From Filomicrobium insigne (GTDB taxonomy: Bacteria > Pseudomonadota > Alphaproteobacteria > Rhizobiales > Hyphomicrobiaceae), in contig NZ_FNJC01000001.1 of the NCBI RefSeq assembly GCF_900104305.1, positions 186,001-250,000 on the forward strand: a DNA stretch of 64,000 bases, read 5' to 3'. Shown piece by piece: positions 17,881-26,087 of this stretch; within the stretch, counting starts at the first letter, position 1; each line of letters starts with the position of its first letter. Both the position numbers and the translations under genes were made by a program. Below the pieces are notes generated by a model. The model ran no database searches. It saw only the letters and a list, made by a program, of their open reading frames with translations, and had not been told where the DNA came from.

Positions 17881-19170
17881 TTATTTCACCGACGATGGAT
17901 TATCGAGGCTATCGGAGCCTTCGAACTTCGCTGCTTCCAGCTTCAGAACGGCCATGGCCCGCTCAAGCTCCCGGGCCTGTGAGATTAGCGCATCGATGGC
18001 CGCCTGCACCACGGCGTTCCCCTCCGTGTTACCCTGCCCGATCATCTGATCGTAGCGCTCGATGGTGTCACCGCGCTTTTTGAGTTCGGTCATTTTGGCC
18101 ACGGTGTTCTCAATAGCCGCGCGGACGCGCTCGTCAATTTCAGGTGCGGCAGCGCGAATAAGATCAGATGCGCTTGGTCCGGACACGGTCGATCCATCGG
18201 TACGTTTATAGCTGGCCAGATAAACGTTCCGGATGCCTATAACATCGTAATAGTGCGAGTTGTGCGTGTTGTCGGAGAAGCAGTCATGCTCCTCTTCCGG
18301 ATCATGGATCAGAAGGCCGAGTTTCATGCGCTCGCCCGCCAGCTCGCCGTAAGAGAGACTTCCAAGACCGATGAAGAGAGACAACAGCCCTTTCTTCTCG
18401 TCCGTCTCGGTCAACGCAGCGCGGGCAGCACCGCCTTTCGCCCACTGCTTTGCCATCCAATCGAGGTCCTCAATCAGAAGGTCGGTTACAACCCGCAGAT
18501 ATTCGGCCCGGCGGTCACAATTTCCATTGGTGCAGTTCTTGAGATCGTAATCTGTGGCAGGGCGATCGCCAGCACCGGCTTCCGTTCCATTGAGGTCTTG
18601 CCCCCAAAGAAGGAACTCTATGGCGTGGTAGCCTGTCGCGACGTTGGCCTCGACGCCGCCCGCCTCTTGGAGCTTATCGCGCAAAAGCTCCTTCGTGATT
18701 TTCGACGTATCGACATCCGTCCCACCGATCTTCAGCGATTTATTGGCGATGACGTTGGCGACGTAGAGGTCGTTCTCGAAATTTTCAGTGCCGTAGAACT
18801 CGGTTTCGACATAGTCGATCAAGCCCTCATCGAGCGGCCAGGAGTTTACCTGCCCCTCCCAATCGTCCACGATGAGGTTGCCAAACCGGAAGGCTTCGGT
18901 CTGCTGGTAAGGAACTCGCGCGGCAATCCAAGCAGCCCGAGCCGTTGCCAAACTTTCAGGCGTCGGCTCCTTGAGGAGATCGTCAATCGCCTCCTTGAGG
19001 CGGTGTGCGGTCGTTACGGAGTCTGTGTATCCGGCTTCTGCGATGTTCGCGTACGTGTCCAGCACGGCTTTAACCTCGGGGTTCTCAGCTGTCTTCGCGG
19101 AATTAGCGCCGACGAGCGATGTGACCAAGAGTGCGAACGCAAATAAGAAGCTGATGCCATTCCTCGACAC
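17881..19170 (-). CDS. Imelysin family periplasmic iron-uptake protein (IrpA-like)
   Basis: A 429-residue imelysin/peptidase M75 protein. It has a signal peptide (residues 1-27, hydrophobic FLFAFALLVTSLVGA) and the family GxHxxE motif in full (TGYHAIEFLLWGQDLN), proposed to bind iron. Two cysteines in NCTNGNCDR may pair. Length and pattern match IrpA-type proteins. The GTG start has a GGGGAGG ribosome site eight bases away, better than a 36-codon upstream extension. First gene of an imelysin/di-haem operon. Confidence 0.9.
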   Translation of the reverse strand: MSRNGISFLFAFALLVTSLVGANSAKTAENPEVKAVLDTYANIAEAGYTDSVTTAHRLKEAIDDLLKEPTPESLATARAAWIAARVPYQQTEAFRFGNLIVDDWEGQVNSWPLDEGLIDYVETEFYGTENFENDLYVANVIANKSLKIGGTDVDTSKITKELLRDKLQEAGGVEANVATGYHAIEFLLWGQDLNGTEAGAGDRPATDYDLKNCTNGNCDRRAEYLRVVTDLLIEDLDWMAKQWAKGGAARAALTETDEKKGLLSLFIGLGSLSYGELAGERMKLGLLIHDPEEEHDCFSDNTHNSHYYDVIGIRNVYLASYKRTDGSTVSGPSASDLIRAAAPEIDERVRAAIENTVAKMTELKKRGDTIERYDQMIGQGNTEGNAVVQAAIDALISQARELERAMAVLKLEAAKFEGSDSLDNPSSVK

Positions 19171-19525
19171 GAGGCTGCCTCCCCAAGAATTGAGAATCCG
19201 GATACCGCTCATTGAACTGGGCTGATTTGCTCGGACAAATCGCGATCTGATGGATAGCATCACTGACATTCGCGACAAGCTCTTGTAACGCCAAATTGTT
19301 GACTTTTTTTATAATGAAACATAAAGTTGCATGGGTAAGCAAGAATTGACGCTCGGCTTGTCGGGGAAGCAGGCGCTGTCCGCTTGGTGATCCTGAGAGT
19401 GTCCGGGGTTGATTTATGTGAGCGAGACCCCATACAGCCCGTAGAATAGGGGTTTGGGCTGCTTGCATTGTGCCCGGTCCGGTGAATAATGGGTCCTTCA
19501 ACCTCTGATCCAGCAAGGTCAATCA

Positions 19526-19999
19526 ATGCGCCTCAACAAAACTACCAATCACGCCATCCGGATATTGGTGGACTGCGCTCAGTCTGGCGATGAACTTGTC
19601 AAGGTCGCCGAGATTTCCGAGCGCCTGGACATCACGCAGCAAAACACCTTTAAGATCGTGCACTTGCTGTCCCGCGGCGGATTTGTGAAGGCCGTGCGCG
19701 GCCGCCACGGTGGCGTAAAGCTCGCGCGTCCTGCCAGTGAGATTCGCGTTGGAGAGGTCGTCGGCGTTATCGAAGCGTCCAATCTCGACGCACGCAGCGA
19801 CGAGAAGCAGAGCGCGCAGGCCATTTTTGACGATGCGCTTGACGCCTTTATCAGCGTCCTCAACCAGCACACCATTGCCGATATGGCGAGCGCTCAGGCA
19901 CCGCGGCCTAACGCGAGCGCCAAGAAGCCGCGCACACGCGCCGTCCGCTCCATTCCCGAAGCCTCCATACGTTCTGCGAAAGGCAGTGCGCGCTGCTGA
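19526..19999 (+). CDS. Rrf2 family regulator lacking Fe-S cysteines
   Basis: A 157-residue winged-helix regulator of the Rrf2 family (RirA/IscR/NsrR). The helix-turn-helix and wing are intact: MRLNKTTNHAIRIL, ITQQNTFKIVHLLSRGGFVKAVRGRHGGVKLARPA. The three cysteines that hold the [Fe-S] cluster in relatives (about residues 91-106) are absent; that stretch reads DARSDEKQSAQAIFDDA. The C-terminal tail of about 35 residues is basic and low complexity. An AAGG ribosome site precedes the ATG. It sits between the imelysin operon and the iron-storage genes, so it probably controls iron genes by a signal other than direct cluster loss. Confidence 0.82.
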   Translation: MRLNKTTNHAIRILVDCAQSGDELVKVAEISERLDITQQNTFKIVHLLSRGGFVKAVRGRHGGVKLARPASEIRVGEVVGVIEASNLDARSDEKQSAQAIFDDALDAFISVLNQHTIADMASAQAPRPNASAKKPRTRAVRSIPEASIRSAKGSARC

Positions 20000-20059
20000 T
20001 CCGCACTCTAGGCCGCACTGATTATAGTTCATCTCAAATGTATAATCGTCATCATATAA

Positions 20060-20076
20060 TTTGAATGGTTCTAATC
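20060..20076 (-). promoter_or_regulatory. Irr-like box (ICE), first copy
   Basis: On the minus strand the site reads GATTAGAACCATTCAAA. I compare it from memory with the iron control element bound by Irr in alphaproteobacteria (TTTRGAAYNRTTCYAAA). It matches most positions. It sits 14 bases from a second, better copy in opposite orientation. Together they form an imperfect inverted repeat. Confidence 0.5.
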
Positions 20077-20090
20077 TTAAGACGACTTAG

Positions 20091-20107
20091 ATTGGAACCA
20101 TTCTAAC
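20091..20107 (+). promoter_or_regulatory. Irr-like box (ICE), second copy
   Basis: ATTGGAACCATTCTAAC matches 15 of 17 positions of the remembered ICE consensus TTTRGAAYNRTTCYAAA, with the core GAAC-N-ATTC intact. It lies about 150 bases upstream of the Cys-rich gene and downstream of the Rrf2 gene. The site suggests Irr control, the haem-linked iron regulator. No irr gene is in the window. Confidence 0.6.
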
Positions 20108-20257
20108 CTTTTATATCTTTGACTAGTTTGTTTGGCGCATTCTTCAATTACTGCTTGACTTCGACGCCCCATCGCATGTTTTCTTGACGACGAGCGTCGA
20201 CAACATGACGCGATCCGATACTGGGGCCTTGAACCCCGTTTATTGGAGAGAGCAGGG

Positions 20258-20794
20258 ATGACAGCGAATTTCGGACTGCCGGGCGGTGCGCTGCGAGCGC
20301 TGCCTTCAGAAGCAGGCCTTGAAGCCGGGGGCGATGGTTGGCGCGCCCCAGAACAACTTGTAGGTTTTGGTTTTCGCGGATGGATCGCCGGTTATCAGAC
20401 CGGCAATATCGGCTGTTGGGAGCGGGTTTGGCAGGTTTACTCCAACGCCCTCGGCCCACGCGCTGCGAAAGTCGTCGTCGGGGAACTGTCCGTCTGGGCA
20501 AAGGCGGTTAAGGCGGGTGCGCGCCGCAAGGTTGAAGTTGGGCCCATTGAGGCCTGCAACTTCTGCCGGGATGAATGTTTGGCCATTTCAATGATCGCGG
20601 CCTCTCAACACAGGACTTGTCCTGCGATGCGCGCATGCGCATTTGCACTTATTGAGAGCTCCTTGATCGAGGAAGTCGTGCATCACAGTGATAGCTTTGC
20701 GATCACGATGCGCAGCCTTGATCAGGTGATTTCGCCAAATTGGATCGTGAATGCCAACGCACTCGTCGATCCGTGCGCGCAGCATCCCCACTGA
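20258..20794 (+). CDS. Cys-rich protein of unknown function behind Irr-like boxes
   Basis: A 178-residue protein without signal peptide or membrane segment. It has seven cysteines; five form a spaced set, C100-x2-C103-x3-C107-x13-C121-x5-C127 (EACNFCRDEC, then TCPAMRACAF). A conserved-looking block GFRGWIAGYQTGNIGCWE lies at 38-55. I recall similar unnamed alphaproteobacterial proteins but no function. The cysteines could bind zinc, haem or an Fe-S cluster. It is the first gene after two Irr-like boxes and is followed 13 bases later by a Bfd-like gene, so a role in iron mobilisation or sensing is likely. The inner ATG fits better than one five codons upstream. Confidence 0.65.
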   Translation: MTANFGLPGGALRALPSEAGLEAGGDGWRAPEQLVGFGFRGWIAGYQTGNIGCWERVWQVYSNALGPRAAKVVVGELSVWAKAVKAGARRKVEVGPIEACNFCRDECLAISMIAASQHRTCPAMRACAFALIESSLIEEVVHHSDSFAITMRSLDQVISPNWIVNANALVDPCAQHPH

Positions 20795-20807
20795 CAGGAA
20801 ACCTCCC

Positions 20808-21155
20808 GTGCTTATCTGTTCCTGTGCGGTCATCAGTGATCAAGATATCGAGCTTGCGGTATTGGAGATCATGTCCCAACCCGGCGCCCCGCTTCCTACG
20901 CCGGGCGTCGTGTGGCGGCATTTGTCTAAAAAGATGAACTGCTGCGGCTGCGCGCCGCTCGCGGTCTCGGTTATTTATGAAAAAATGGAAAGCCTTCAGG
21001 CCAAAGGACTCATCTCTCCTTGTGCCTGTGCTCAAGCGCTGGAACGGCTCGTTCGTCTGGACCGCGCCAATAAGGCCAAGCAGCGCCGAAGCTCGACGAC
21101 ACGTCAGGCTCCGCCTAGCGTCGACGAAGAATTCCCGTTGCTAGCCGCTGAATAG
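20808..21155 (+). CDS. Bacterioferritin-associated ferredoxin-like protein (Bfd domain)
   Basis: A 115-residue protein whose first 50 residues fit the [2Fe-2S] Bfd fold: [11 protein letters not shown] with CxC at C4/C6, and NCCGCAPL giving a CxxC at C45/C48. Bfd delivers electrons to bacterioferritin to release stored iron as Fe2+. It is longer than Bfd (about 65 residues), has a longer gap between the cysteine pairs, a further CAC at 72-74 and a basic tail. The GTG start has AGGAAA upstream. It is followed by bacterioferritin, which supports the assignment. Confidence 0.7.
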   Translation: MLICSCAVISDQDIELAVLEIMSQPGAPLPTPGVVWRHLSKKMNCCGCAPLAVSVIYEKMESLQAKGLISPCACAQALERLVRLDRANKAKQRRSSTTRQAPPSVDEEFPLLAAE

Positions 21156-21322
21156 TTCGTGCCTATTTCATATCCGCGCGTACTCAGCGTGGGACGAAAT
21201 TTATAATCATTGATGTCGGGGAGAGCCGATTTGCGCCTCGACAAACACTCTCCTTTGCTCTTGAATCCGACCCCTCATCTAGAAAGTTTGTGTGCTCACG
21301 CTTGGAACGAAGGGGTAAGACG

Positions 21323-21808
21323 ATGAAGGGCGACGCTAGCGTCATCGAAATTTTGAATGAAGCACTTAAGCTGGAGCTGGGCGCCGTCAACCAATATTGG
21401 CTGCACTATCGCCTTCTTGAGGATTGGGGCTTCGGAAAGCTCGCAAAGAAGGAGCGCGAAGAATCGATTGAAGAGATGCATCACGCAGACAAGATCATCT
21501 CTCGAATCATTTTCCTTGAGGGACATCCGAACCTGCAGCATGTCGCTCCTTTGATGATCGGGGAAAACGTCAAGGAAGTCCTCGAGTGCGATCTCCGCGG
21601 CGAATACATTGCCCGGGAACACTACATGAAGGGCCGTGAGCTGTGCCGCGACAAGGAAGACTATGTCACCATGGCGCTGTTCGAAGAGCTGCTGAAGGAC
21701 GAAGAAGGTCACATCGACTTCCTCGAAACGCAGCTTGGCCTGTACGATACGATCGGCAAAGACAACTACGGCCAGTTGAATGCCGAATCGGCGGACGACG
21801 CAGAATAA
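21323..21808 (+). CDS. bfr: Bacterioferritin
   Basis: A 161-residue four-helix ferritin that stores iron as a ferric mineral in a 24-mer. The di-iron ferroxidase ligands are all present: E18, E51, H54, E94, E127 and H130. The haem-ligand methionine M52 and Y25 are there too. A ribosome site AAGGGG precedes the ATG. Start chosen 11 codons into a longer open frame. The upstream region (21156-21322) has no convincing Irr box. It is followed by the second imelysin gene with a gap of 35 bases. Confidence 0.95.
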   Translation: MKGDASVIEILNEALKLELGAVNQYWLHYRLLEDWGFGKLAKKEREESIEEMHHADKIISRIIFLEGHPNLQHVAPLMIGENVKEVLECDLRGEYIAREHYMKGRELCRDKEDYVTMALFEELLKDEEGHIDFLETQLGLYDTIGKDNYGQLNAESADDAE

Positions 21809-21843
21809 ATTCCGACACATCAGACTTGGGAACGGTCACTCAG

Positions 21844-22956
21844 ATGATGAGGCGATGGGGCTTCATTATCCTTGTGTTTGTTTGGAGCAACGCGACCGCT
21901 CCATCGCCGTCACAAGCCAATCAACGTCCTGAGCTTGCGGCCATTGTGGCCGCAAGCATCGATCAACACATCATTCCCAGCTACAAAACGCTGCAATCAG
22001 CGAGTGAAAAACTCAACGCCAACATCGCTGCCTGGTGCGAGGATGGTGGCGGCGGTGCAGAAAGCCCTGCGCGTGCGACAGTTGAAGACAGTTTTCGAAA
22101 GAGCGTAAGCGCATGGGGAGGCGTGGCGTTCCTTCGCTTTGGGCCTGCTCGCAAGGACAGCCGACAACAGCATCTCGCCTTTTTCCCTGACCCGCGCGGT
22201 GTCGCTTCCCGGCAATTAAGTGCTGCTTTAAAGCGCAAAGACCCTGCCTTGCTGGAACCTGGCGCGTTGAGCCAACAGTCCGCTGCGATCCAAGGACTGC
22301 CTGCCCTTGAGGTGTTGCTTTTTCCGAAGGGGCCGGAGACGAAATCCGGGCTCGATGATTACGGATGCGGGCTTGCGATGGCTATCAGTGCCAATGTGGC
22401 TCGACTTTCCCGTGAACTCACCGAGGAGTGGACGCGCCCGGACGGCTGGCGGACACGCATGGTTGAAACGGGGCCGGATAATCCCGTGTACAAAAGTGAT
22501 GCTGAGGCTGCTGGCGAACTCGTCAAAGCACTGCTGACCGGCCTCCAGATCGTCCGCGATCTTGGCTTTGAAGCTATGCTGCAGGCGGAACAGAGAGGAC
22601 GTACGCGGGCAGGCCTCGCGTTTGAACGATCGGGGGTAGCGCGAGACTTCATGCTCGCTTCCATCCGCTCATGTGGGGCGTTAGCTCAGACGCTTCGCTT
22701 GGGAGATTTCGTAGCAGGCGACTCAAAAGTCGGCTGGATTAGCGGCTGGATCGGCAACGCCTTCCGAAGCCTCGCAAGTGACGCCGAAGAAATGCCGATG
22801 CCAGGATCGGCACGGCCGACACTTGGCAACACAGAGGGGCTCAACAGAGTTCGGCGCGGCAAATTCTATGCTAATGGTTTACGCCAGATCATCGGTCGGC
22901 AAATAGCGCCGACAGCAGGGCTGACATTGGGGTTCAATGAGTTAGATGGCGATTGA
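21844..22956 (+). CDS. Imelysin family protein, second type (degenerate GxHxxE)
   Basis: A 370-residue periplasmic imelysin-like protein with a signal peptide (WGFIILVFVWSNATAPSPSQA). In place of GxHxxE it has QGLPALEVLLF: the histidine is replaced by proline, as I recall for the second imelysin of paired loci. In many proteobacteria the order imelysin, di-haem oxidoreductase, imelysin, DUF1513 forms one operon. Here this gene and DUF1513 are separated from their partners by the storage genes. It overlaps the next gene by 11 bases. Confidence 0.8.
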   Translation: MMRRWGFIILVFVWSNATAPSPSQANQRPELAAIVAASIDQHIIPSYKTLQSASEKLNANIAAWCEDGGGGAESPARATVEDSFRKSVSAWGGVAFLRFGPARKDSRQQHLAFFPDPRGVASRQLSAALKRKDPALLEPGALSQQSAAIQGLPALEVLLFPKGPETKSGLDDYGCGLAMAISANVARLSRELTEEWTRPDGWRTRMVETGPDNPVYKSDAEAAGELVKALLTGLQIVRDLGFEAMLQAEQRGRTRAGLAFERSGVARDFMLASIRSCGALAQTLRLGDFVAGDSKVGWISGWIGNAFRSLASDAEEMPMPGSARPTLGNTEGLNRVRRGKFYANGLRQIIGRQIAPTAGLTLGFNELDGD

Positions 22957-24061
22957 TCGTAGAGCTTTTGTCGCCGGTACAGCAGCGATGCTGGCGCTTC
23001 CACGGCCACTGCACGCGGCGGATGGGAAAGCCTTTCATTCGGGATCGGCAGAATTTATCTCGGCCTGCAAACGTGGTGATGGCCACTACGCGCTCGCGTT
23101 CGTCACGGCCGATGGAAAAATCTTGCGCGAGATCCCACTGGACGGTCGTGGTCACGATGTAGCGCTCAGCCCCGATGGGACTCGTGGTGTCGCTTTCGCC
23201 CGGCGGCCAGGCCGATTTGCCATAGCCTTCGACCTCAAAAACGAAACGCCTCCTGTTGCCTTTGACAGCCCAGAGGATCGGCATTTTTACGGCCACGGCG
23301 TTTTCTCGCGCGATGGCCGTCTGCTGTACGTTACCGAGAACGACTTCGACGCCGGCCGCGGTGTGCTTGGTATCTATGACGTCGGCGCGAACTACCGGCG
23401 TATCGGTGAGTTCGATGCGCACGGTGTAGGACCGCACGAGGTCATCCTGCTTGAAGACGGTGTGACGCTGGCTGTCGCGAACGGAGGTATTGATACCCAT
23501 CCCGCAAGCGGACGGGAAAAGCTCAATCTTTCGACGATGCAGCCATCGCTCGTTTTCATCAATAGCCGCACGGGCGATCTCGTTACCCGACAGGAAATTG
23601 ATCCAGCCCTTCACAAGCTTTCGATCCGGCACATCTGTGCGGATGCCCGCGGGCGCGTGTGGTTTGGCGGACAGTGGGAAGATGCTATCGAGACGGCGCC
23701 GGAACTTGTCGGGTACACCAGCCGCGATAAACCAATCAGGTTTGTGTCGTCAGCTCAGCACATGGGTCCCGCCTTGAAAGGCTACATTGGGTCCGTATCA
23801 GCGACGAACGGCGGCGAGATTGTGAGTGTGTCGGCCCCACGCGCCGGCCGCATTCTTCATTTCGATGCCAATCGCGCAGAACTGATGGGAGAAGTTCTCC
23901 TGAAGGACGCTTGCGGGATCGCAGAGGCGTCTGACAAGACCGTCGCGATCAGCTCTGGCGAGGGCATCCTGGAAGTCGCAGCTCCGGGCAAAGAGCCACA
24001 GTCTCGGATTTCGTTTAACGATATCGCCTTTGACAACCACATGCGGCGTCTCCGCGTCTAA
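22946..24061 (+). CDS. DUF1513 beta-propeller-like periplasmic protein
   Basis: A 371-residue DUF1513 protein with a twin-arginine signal (DRRAFVAGTAAMLALPRPLHAA), so it is exported folded. The repeated blade-like segments (GHDVALSPDGTRGVAFARRPGRF, FYGHGVFSRDGRLLYVTEND, GVGPHEVILLEDGVTLAVANGGI) predict a beta propeller. It is the usual last gene of imelysin/di-haem iron operons. Its biochemical role is unknown. Translation is coupled to the imelysin gene by an 11-base overlap. Confidence 0.85.
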   Translation: MAIDRRAFVAGTAAMLALPRPLHAADGKAFHSGSAEFISACKRGDGHYALAFVTADGKILREIPLDGRGHDVALSPDGTRGVAFARRPGRFAIAFDLKNETPPVAFDSPEDRHFYGHGVFSRDGRLLYVTENDFDAGRGVLGIYDVGANYRRIGEFDAHGVGPHEVILLEDGVTLAVANGGIDTHPASGREKLNLSTMQPSLVFINSRTGDLVTRQEIDPALHKLSIRHICADARGRVWFGGQWEDAIETAPELVGYTSRDKPIRFVSSAQHMGPALKGYIGSVSATNGGEIVSVSAPRAGRILHFDANRAELMGEVLLKDACGIAEASDKTVAISSGEGILEVAAPGKEPQSRISFNDIAFDNHMRRLRV

Positions 24062-24079
24062 CAGATGCAGCAAAGCTGC

Positions 24080-24946
24080 CTAGCGGAAATGGAACGGGAC
24101 AGAGAAACGCAATTGGCTCGCGCGAGCGCCTGCTGGTGGCTGGGGAAAAGGCGAAGCGCCGCGCACGCTGGCCAGAGCTCTTTGATCAAGCGCTTTGTTT
24201 CCACTTGACCGCGACACACGCGCATAGCTCAAGCCCCCCGATGTCGTAACCCCAAAACTCACAACGGTCGTTCCGCGATGACCAGCGTTGGCCGGACTGC
24301 GCGATAGTATCCTTGAGCGTACCCGCGACGCATATCCCGCGATAGCGCCAGCGCTAGCTTGCGATTTACCGCCTCCGCCACCCGATCCCGCACCGCCTTG
24401 TCTTTCTGAGTTTCCGCGCCGTTGGGCTCGGACGACACGTTTGTCCTTTCCCTTATTCTCGTTGGTTTTCTTTTTTTCTCTTGGTCTCGGGTTCCGTTCC
24501 GGTTCGACAATCTCGTTGACATCGAGGGTCTTCGGCTCGCGGGGCTTTTCAGCTTTTGACGTTGGCTCCTTAGCATCCAACGTCTCAGCCGGCTTGAGCG
24601 CTTTGACTTCCATCACAGCTTCGGCCTCGACGGGCGCTGCCAACGGAGCCGACATTGCGACATTGACCTCAGAGGTTGCTTCTGCGACCTCGGCCGTCTC
24701 GGATGTCGGCTCAATTACCTCATGCGGGTTGGTCTCCCGGATCGACTCCAGCATTTCAATTTCAACGTCATCGGGAGCTGTGCCGACTAATCCGCCGCTT
24801 GAGTTCCGCGTTGCCGCGACGGGGCCGGCCGCAGGCGATACATCACCCGCCTGTTTAGGGTTGCGATTGAGCCCAATGAAGACGGCAGCATGCAACGCGA
24901 CAGCGGCTGTTCCGGCGTAAAACCAGTGAACCTTTTTAAGTTGCAT
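24080..24946 (-). CDS. tonB: TonB family energy-transducing protein
   Basis: A 288-residue TonB: an N-terminal anchor (HWFYAGTAAVALHAAVFIG), a long acidic and proline-poor linker with Glu/Lys/Pro tracts (residues 50-170), then a Gly/Ser segment and the C-terminal TonB domain (GTTVVSFGVTTSGGLSYARVSRSSGNKALDQ then FPQPPAGA). It carries proton-motive force from ExbBD to the haem receptor encoded 1.6 kb away. No exbB/exbD are in the window. Confidence 0.88.
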   Translation of the reverse strand: MQLKKVHWFYAGTAAVALHAAVFIGLNRNPKQAGDVSPAAGPVAATRNSSGGLVGTAPDDVEIEMLESIRETNPHEVIEPTSETAEVAEATSEVNVAMSAPLAAPVEAEAVMEVKALKPAETLDAKEPTSKAEKPREPKTLDVNEIVEPERNPRPREKKKTNENKGKDKRVVRAQRRGNSERQGGAGSGGGGGKSQASAGAIAGYASRVRSRILSRSPANAGHRGTTVVSFGVTTSGGLSYARVSRSSGNKALDQRALASVRGASPFPQPPAGARASQLRFSVPFHFR

Positions 24947-25134
24947 ACCTAGCTCAATGGAATCCGTCTTCTGCGCACTGAGCCTCGGCTTACACGGCTC
25001 GGATTGACGGTCTCCATTCCCCGTTCAAAATATGAATAAGAGTACGTACGCGTGTTTTTACCGCAAACAACCAGACTATTGGTCGCCGCTGATGCCAGCT
25101 CCTCCGAACTCTGTGTTGATGGGGCCGCGCACCT

Positions 25135-25395
25135 TCAGTGCAACGGGCCCTCGCGCGGCGAAAAAAGTAATGCCACGATCCGGTTTAAAACGGCGTTCCA
25201 TTCCTGCGCCGCGTTATTATCTCCGCGACAGCGACAGCAATAGGCCCTCGAATAGGCGACGGAAGCACTATCCTCACCAAACTTGCGGATCAAGAAGACT
25301 GCGGCCTTATCGATATCCAGAGGTTTGGTTGGCTGTTCGCCCAATTCCTTTCCGTGCATACGGAAGGTCATAAGTGGACAGGGTTTCTTAGACAT
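25135..25395 (-). CDS. Small protein downstream of hutX, function unknown
   Basis: An 86-residue protein starting at ATG with GAGAA upstream, 20 bases after the hutX-like stop. The middle (DIDKAAVFLIRKFGEDSASVAYSRA, then GDNNAAQEWNAVLNRIVAL) resembles short helical alphaproteobacterial proteins with the pattern A-x-L-L-I-x-x-G-x-x-A, then G-D-x-x-A-x-x-W-x-x-V-L-x-x-I. This copy has an unusual CCRC in the loop. Location at the end of the haem operon is the only clue to a role. Confidence 0.55.
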   Translation of the reverse strand: MSKKPCPLMTFRMHGKELGEQPTKPLDIDKAAVFLIRKFGEDSASVAYSRAYCCRCRGDNNAAQEWNAVLNRIVALLFSPREGPLH

Positions 25396-25415
25396 TTCTC
25401 GCGTCTTGTCACGGC

Positions 25416-25952
25416 CTATTGCTCTGCGCCGGAATTCGTCACGCGTCGGCGTAGCGCTTCGAACTTCTCAGCCTGTTCCGGCAACAGATTGCGGTCCTTA
25501 TCCCGCCGCACGAAGATCTTGAACATCGCTTCACCGGCTTCGTTGAAAAATTGAACGGAACGTGATTCCCGGCCCATGAAGGGGCGCGAAACGAATGCAA
25601 TGCGTGCGCAATTTTCGACGCGAATATGGCCTCCGATAGGACTATCGCCATGGAGATTGTAGTAACCCCGACCAAATGTGCCTGGCGGTAGCACTCCTGC
25701 GCATTCGCACACGATATCATTGGTGTGGACAATGAAGAGAATTTCACCCCACGCTGTGATGTCTTGCATCACAGCGGTGAACTTATCTGCGCCGACAATT
25801 GTGCAACGATCTGGAGATAGATGGCGGACTACGTCGAGCGTACTTACGGCATACGACTTCGCAATCTGCTCCAGGATGCCATCTGGATTTTTAGCCAAAC
25901 GCTCCGCCAACGGCAGTTCGTTGACGGAGTCTTGCGGTGCAGCTTCTGTCAT
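25416..25952 (-). CDS. hutX: HutX/HuvX-like haem utilisation protein
   Basis: A 178-residue cytosolic protein of the HutX/HugX (ChuX) family, haem carriers that hand haem to a degrading enzyme. Recognisable regions: LAKNPDGILEQIAKSYAVSTLDVVRHL, WGEILFIVHTNDIVCECAGVLPPG and YYNLHGDSPIGGHIRVENCARIAFVSRPFMGRESRSVQFF. It follows the HmuQ-type haem oxygenase gene on the same strand, a fitting donor/enzyme pair. The ATG is preferred to a TTG seven codons upstream. Confidence 0.85.
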   Translation of the reverse strand: MTEAAPQDSVNELPLAERLAKNPDGILEQIAKSYAVSTLDVVRHLSPDRCTIVGADKFTAVMQDITAWGEILFIVHTNDIVCECAGVLPPGTFGRGYYNLHGDSPIGGHIRVENCARIAFVSRPFMGRESRSVQFFNEAGEAMFKIFVRRDKDRNLLPEQAEKFEALRRRVTNSGAEQ

Positions 25953-26021
25953 TGCTCTTTTAAAATCCTGCAACGTCGTTCACCCGGGGCGCCGGGTCTT
26001 CAAAATGTTCAAGCAGGCCTA

Positions 26022-26081
26022 CTGCCCGGAGGTGCACTCGAAAGTCCCGAGCGGGGGAGGACCATAGCACTCTCCGGGCAG
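26022..26081. repeat. Inverted repeat between hmuQ and hutX
   Basis: A perfect 10-base stem CTGCCCGGAG/CTCCGGGCAG with a 40-base interior. It lies in the 135-base gap between two minus-strand genes. There is no T run, so it may be a processing or stabilising hairpin or a partial terminator that sets relative expression. Confidence 0.55.
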
Positions 26082-26087
26082 CAGTCC

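Noticed and set aside
21156-21322. Irr box upstream of bfr (TCTAGAAAGTTTGTG near 21280)
   Set aside because: Only the left half resembles ICE; the right half fails at several core positions.
24288-24920. Long open frame opposite tonB
   Set aside because: It is a mirror of the Glu/Pro/Lys-rich tonB linker; its own sequence has no motif and tonB is clearly coding.
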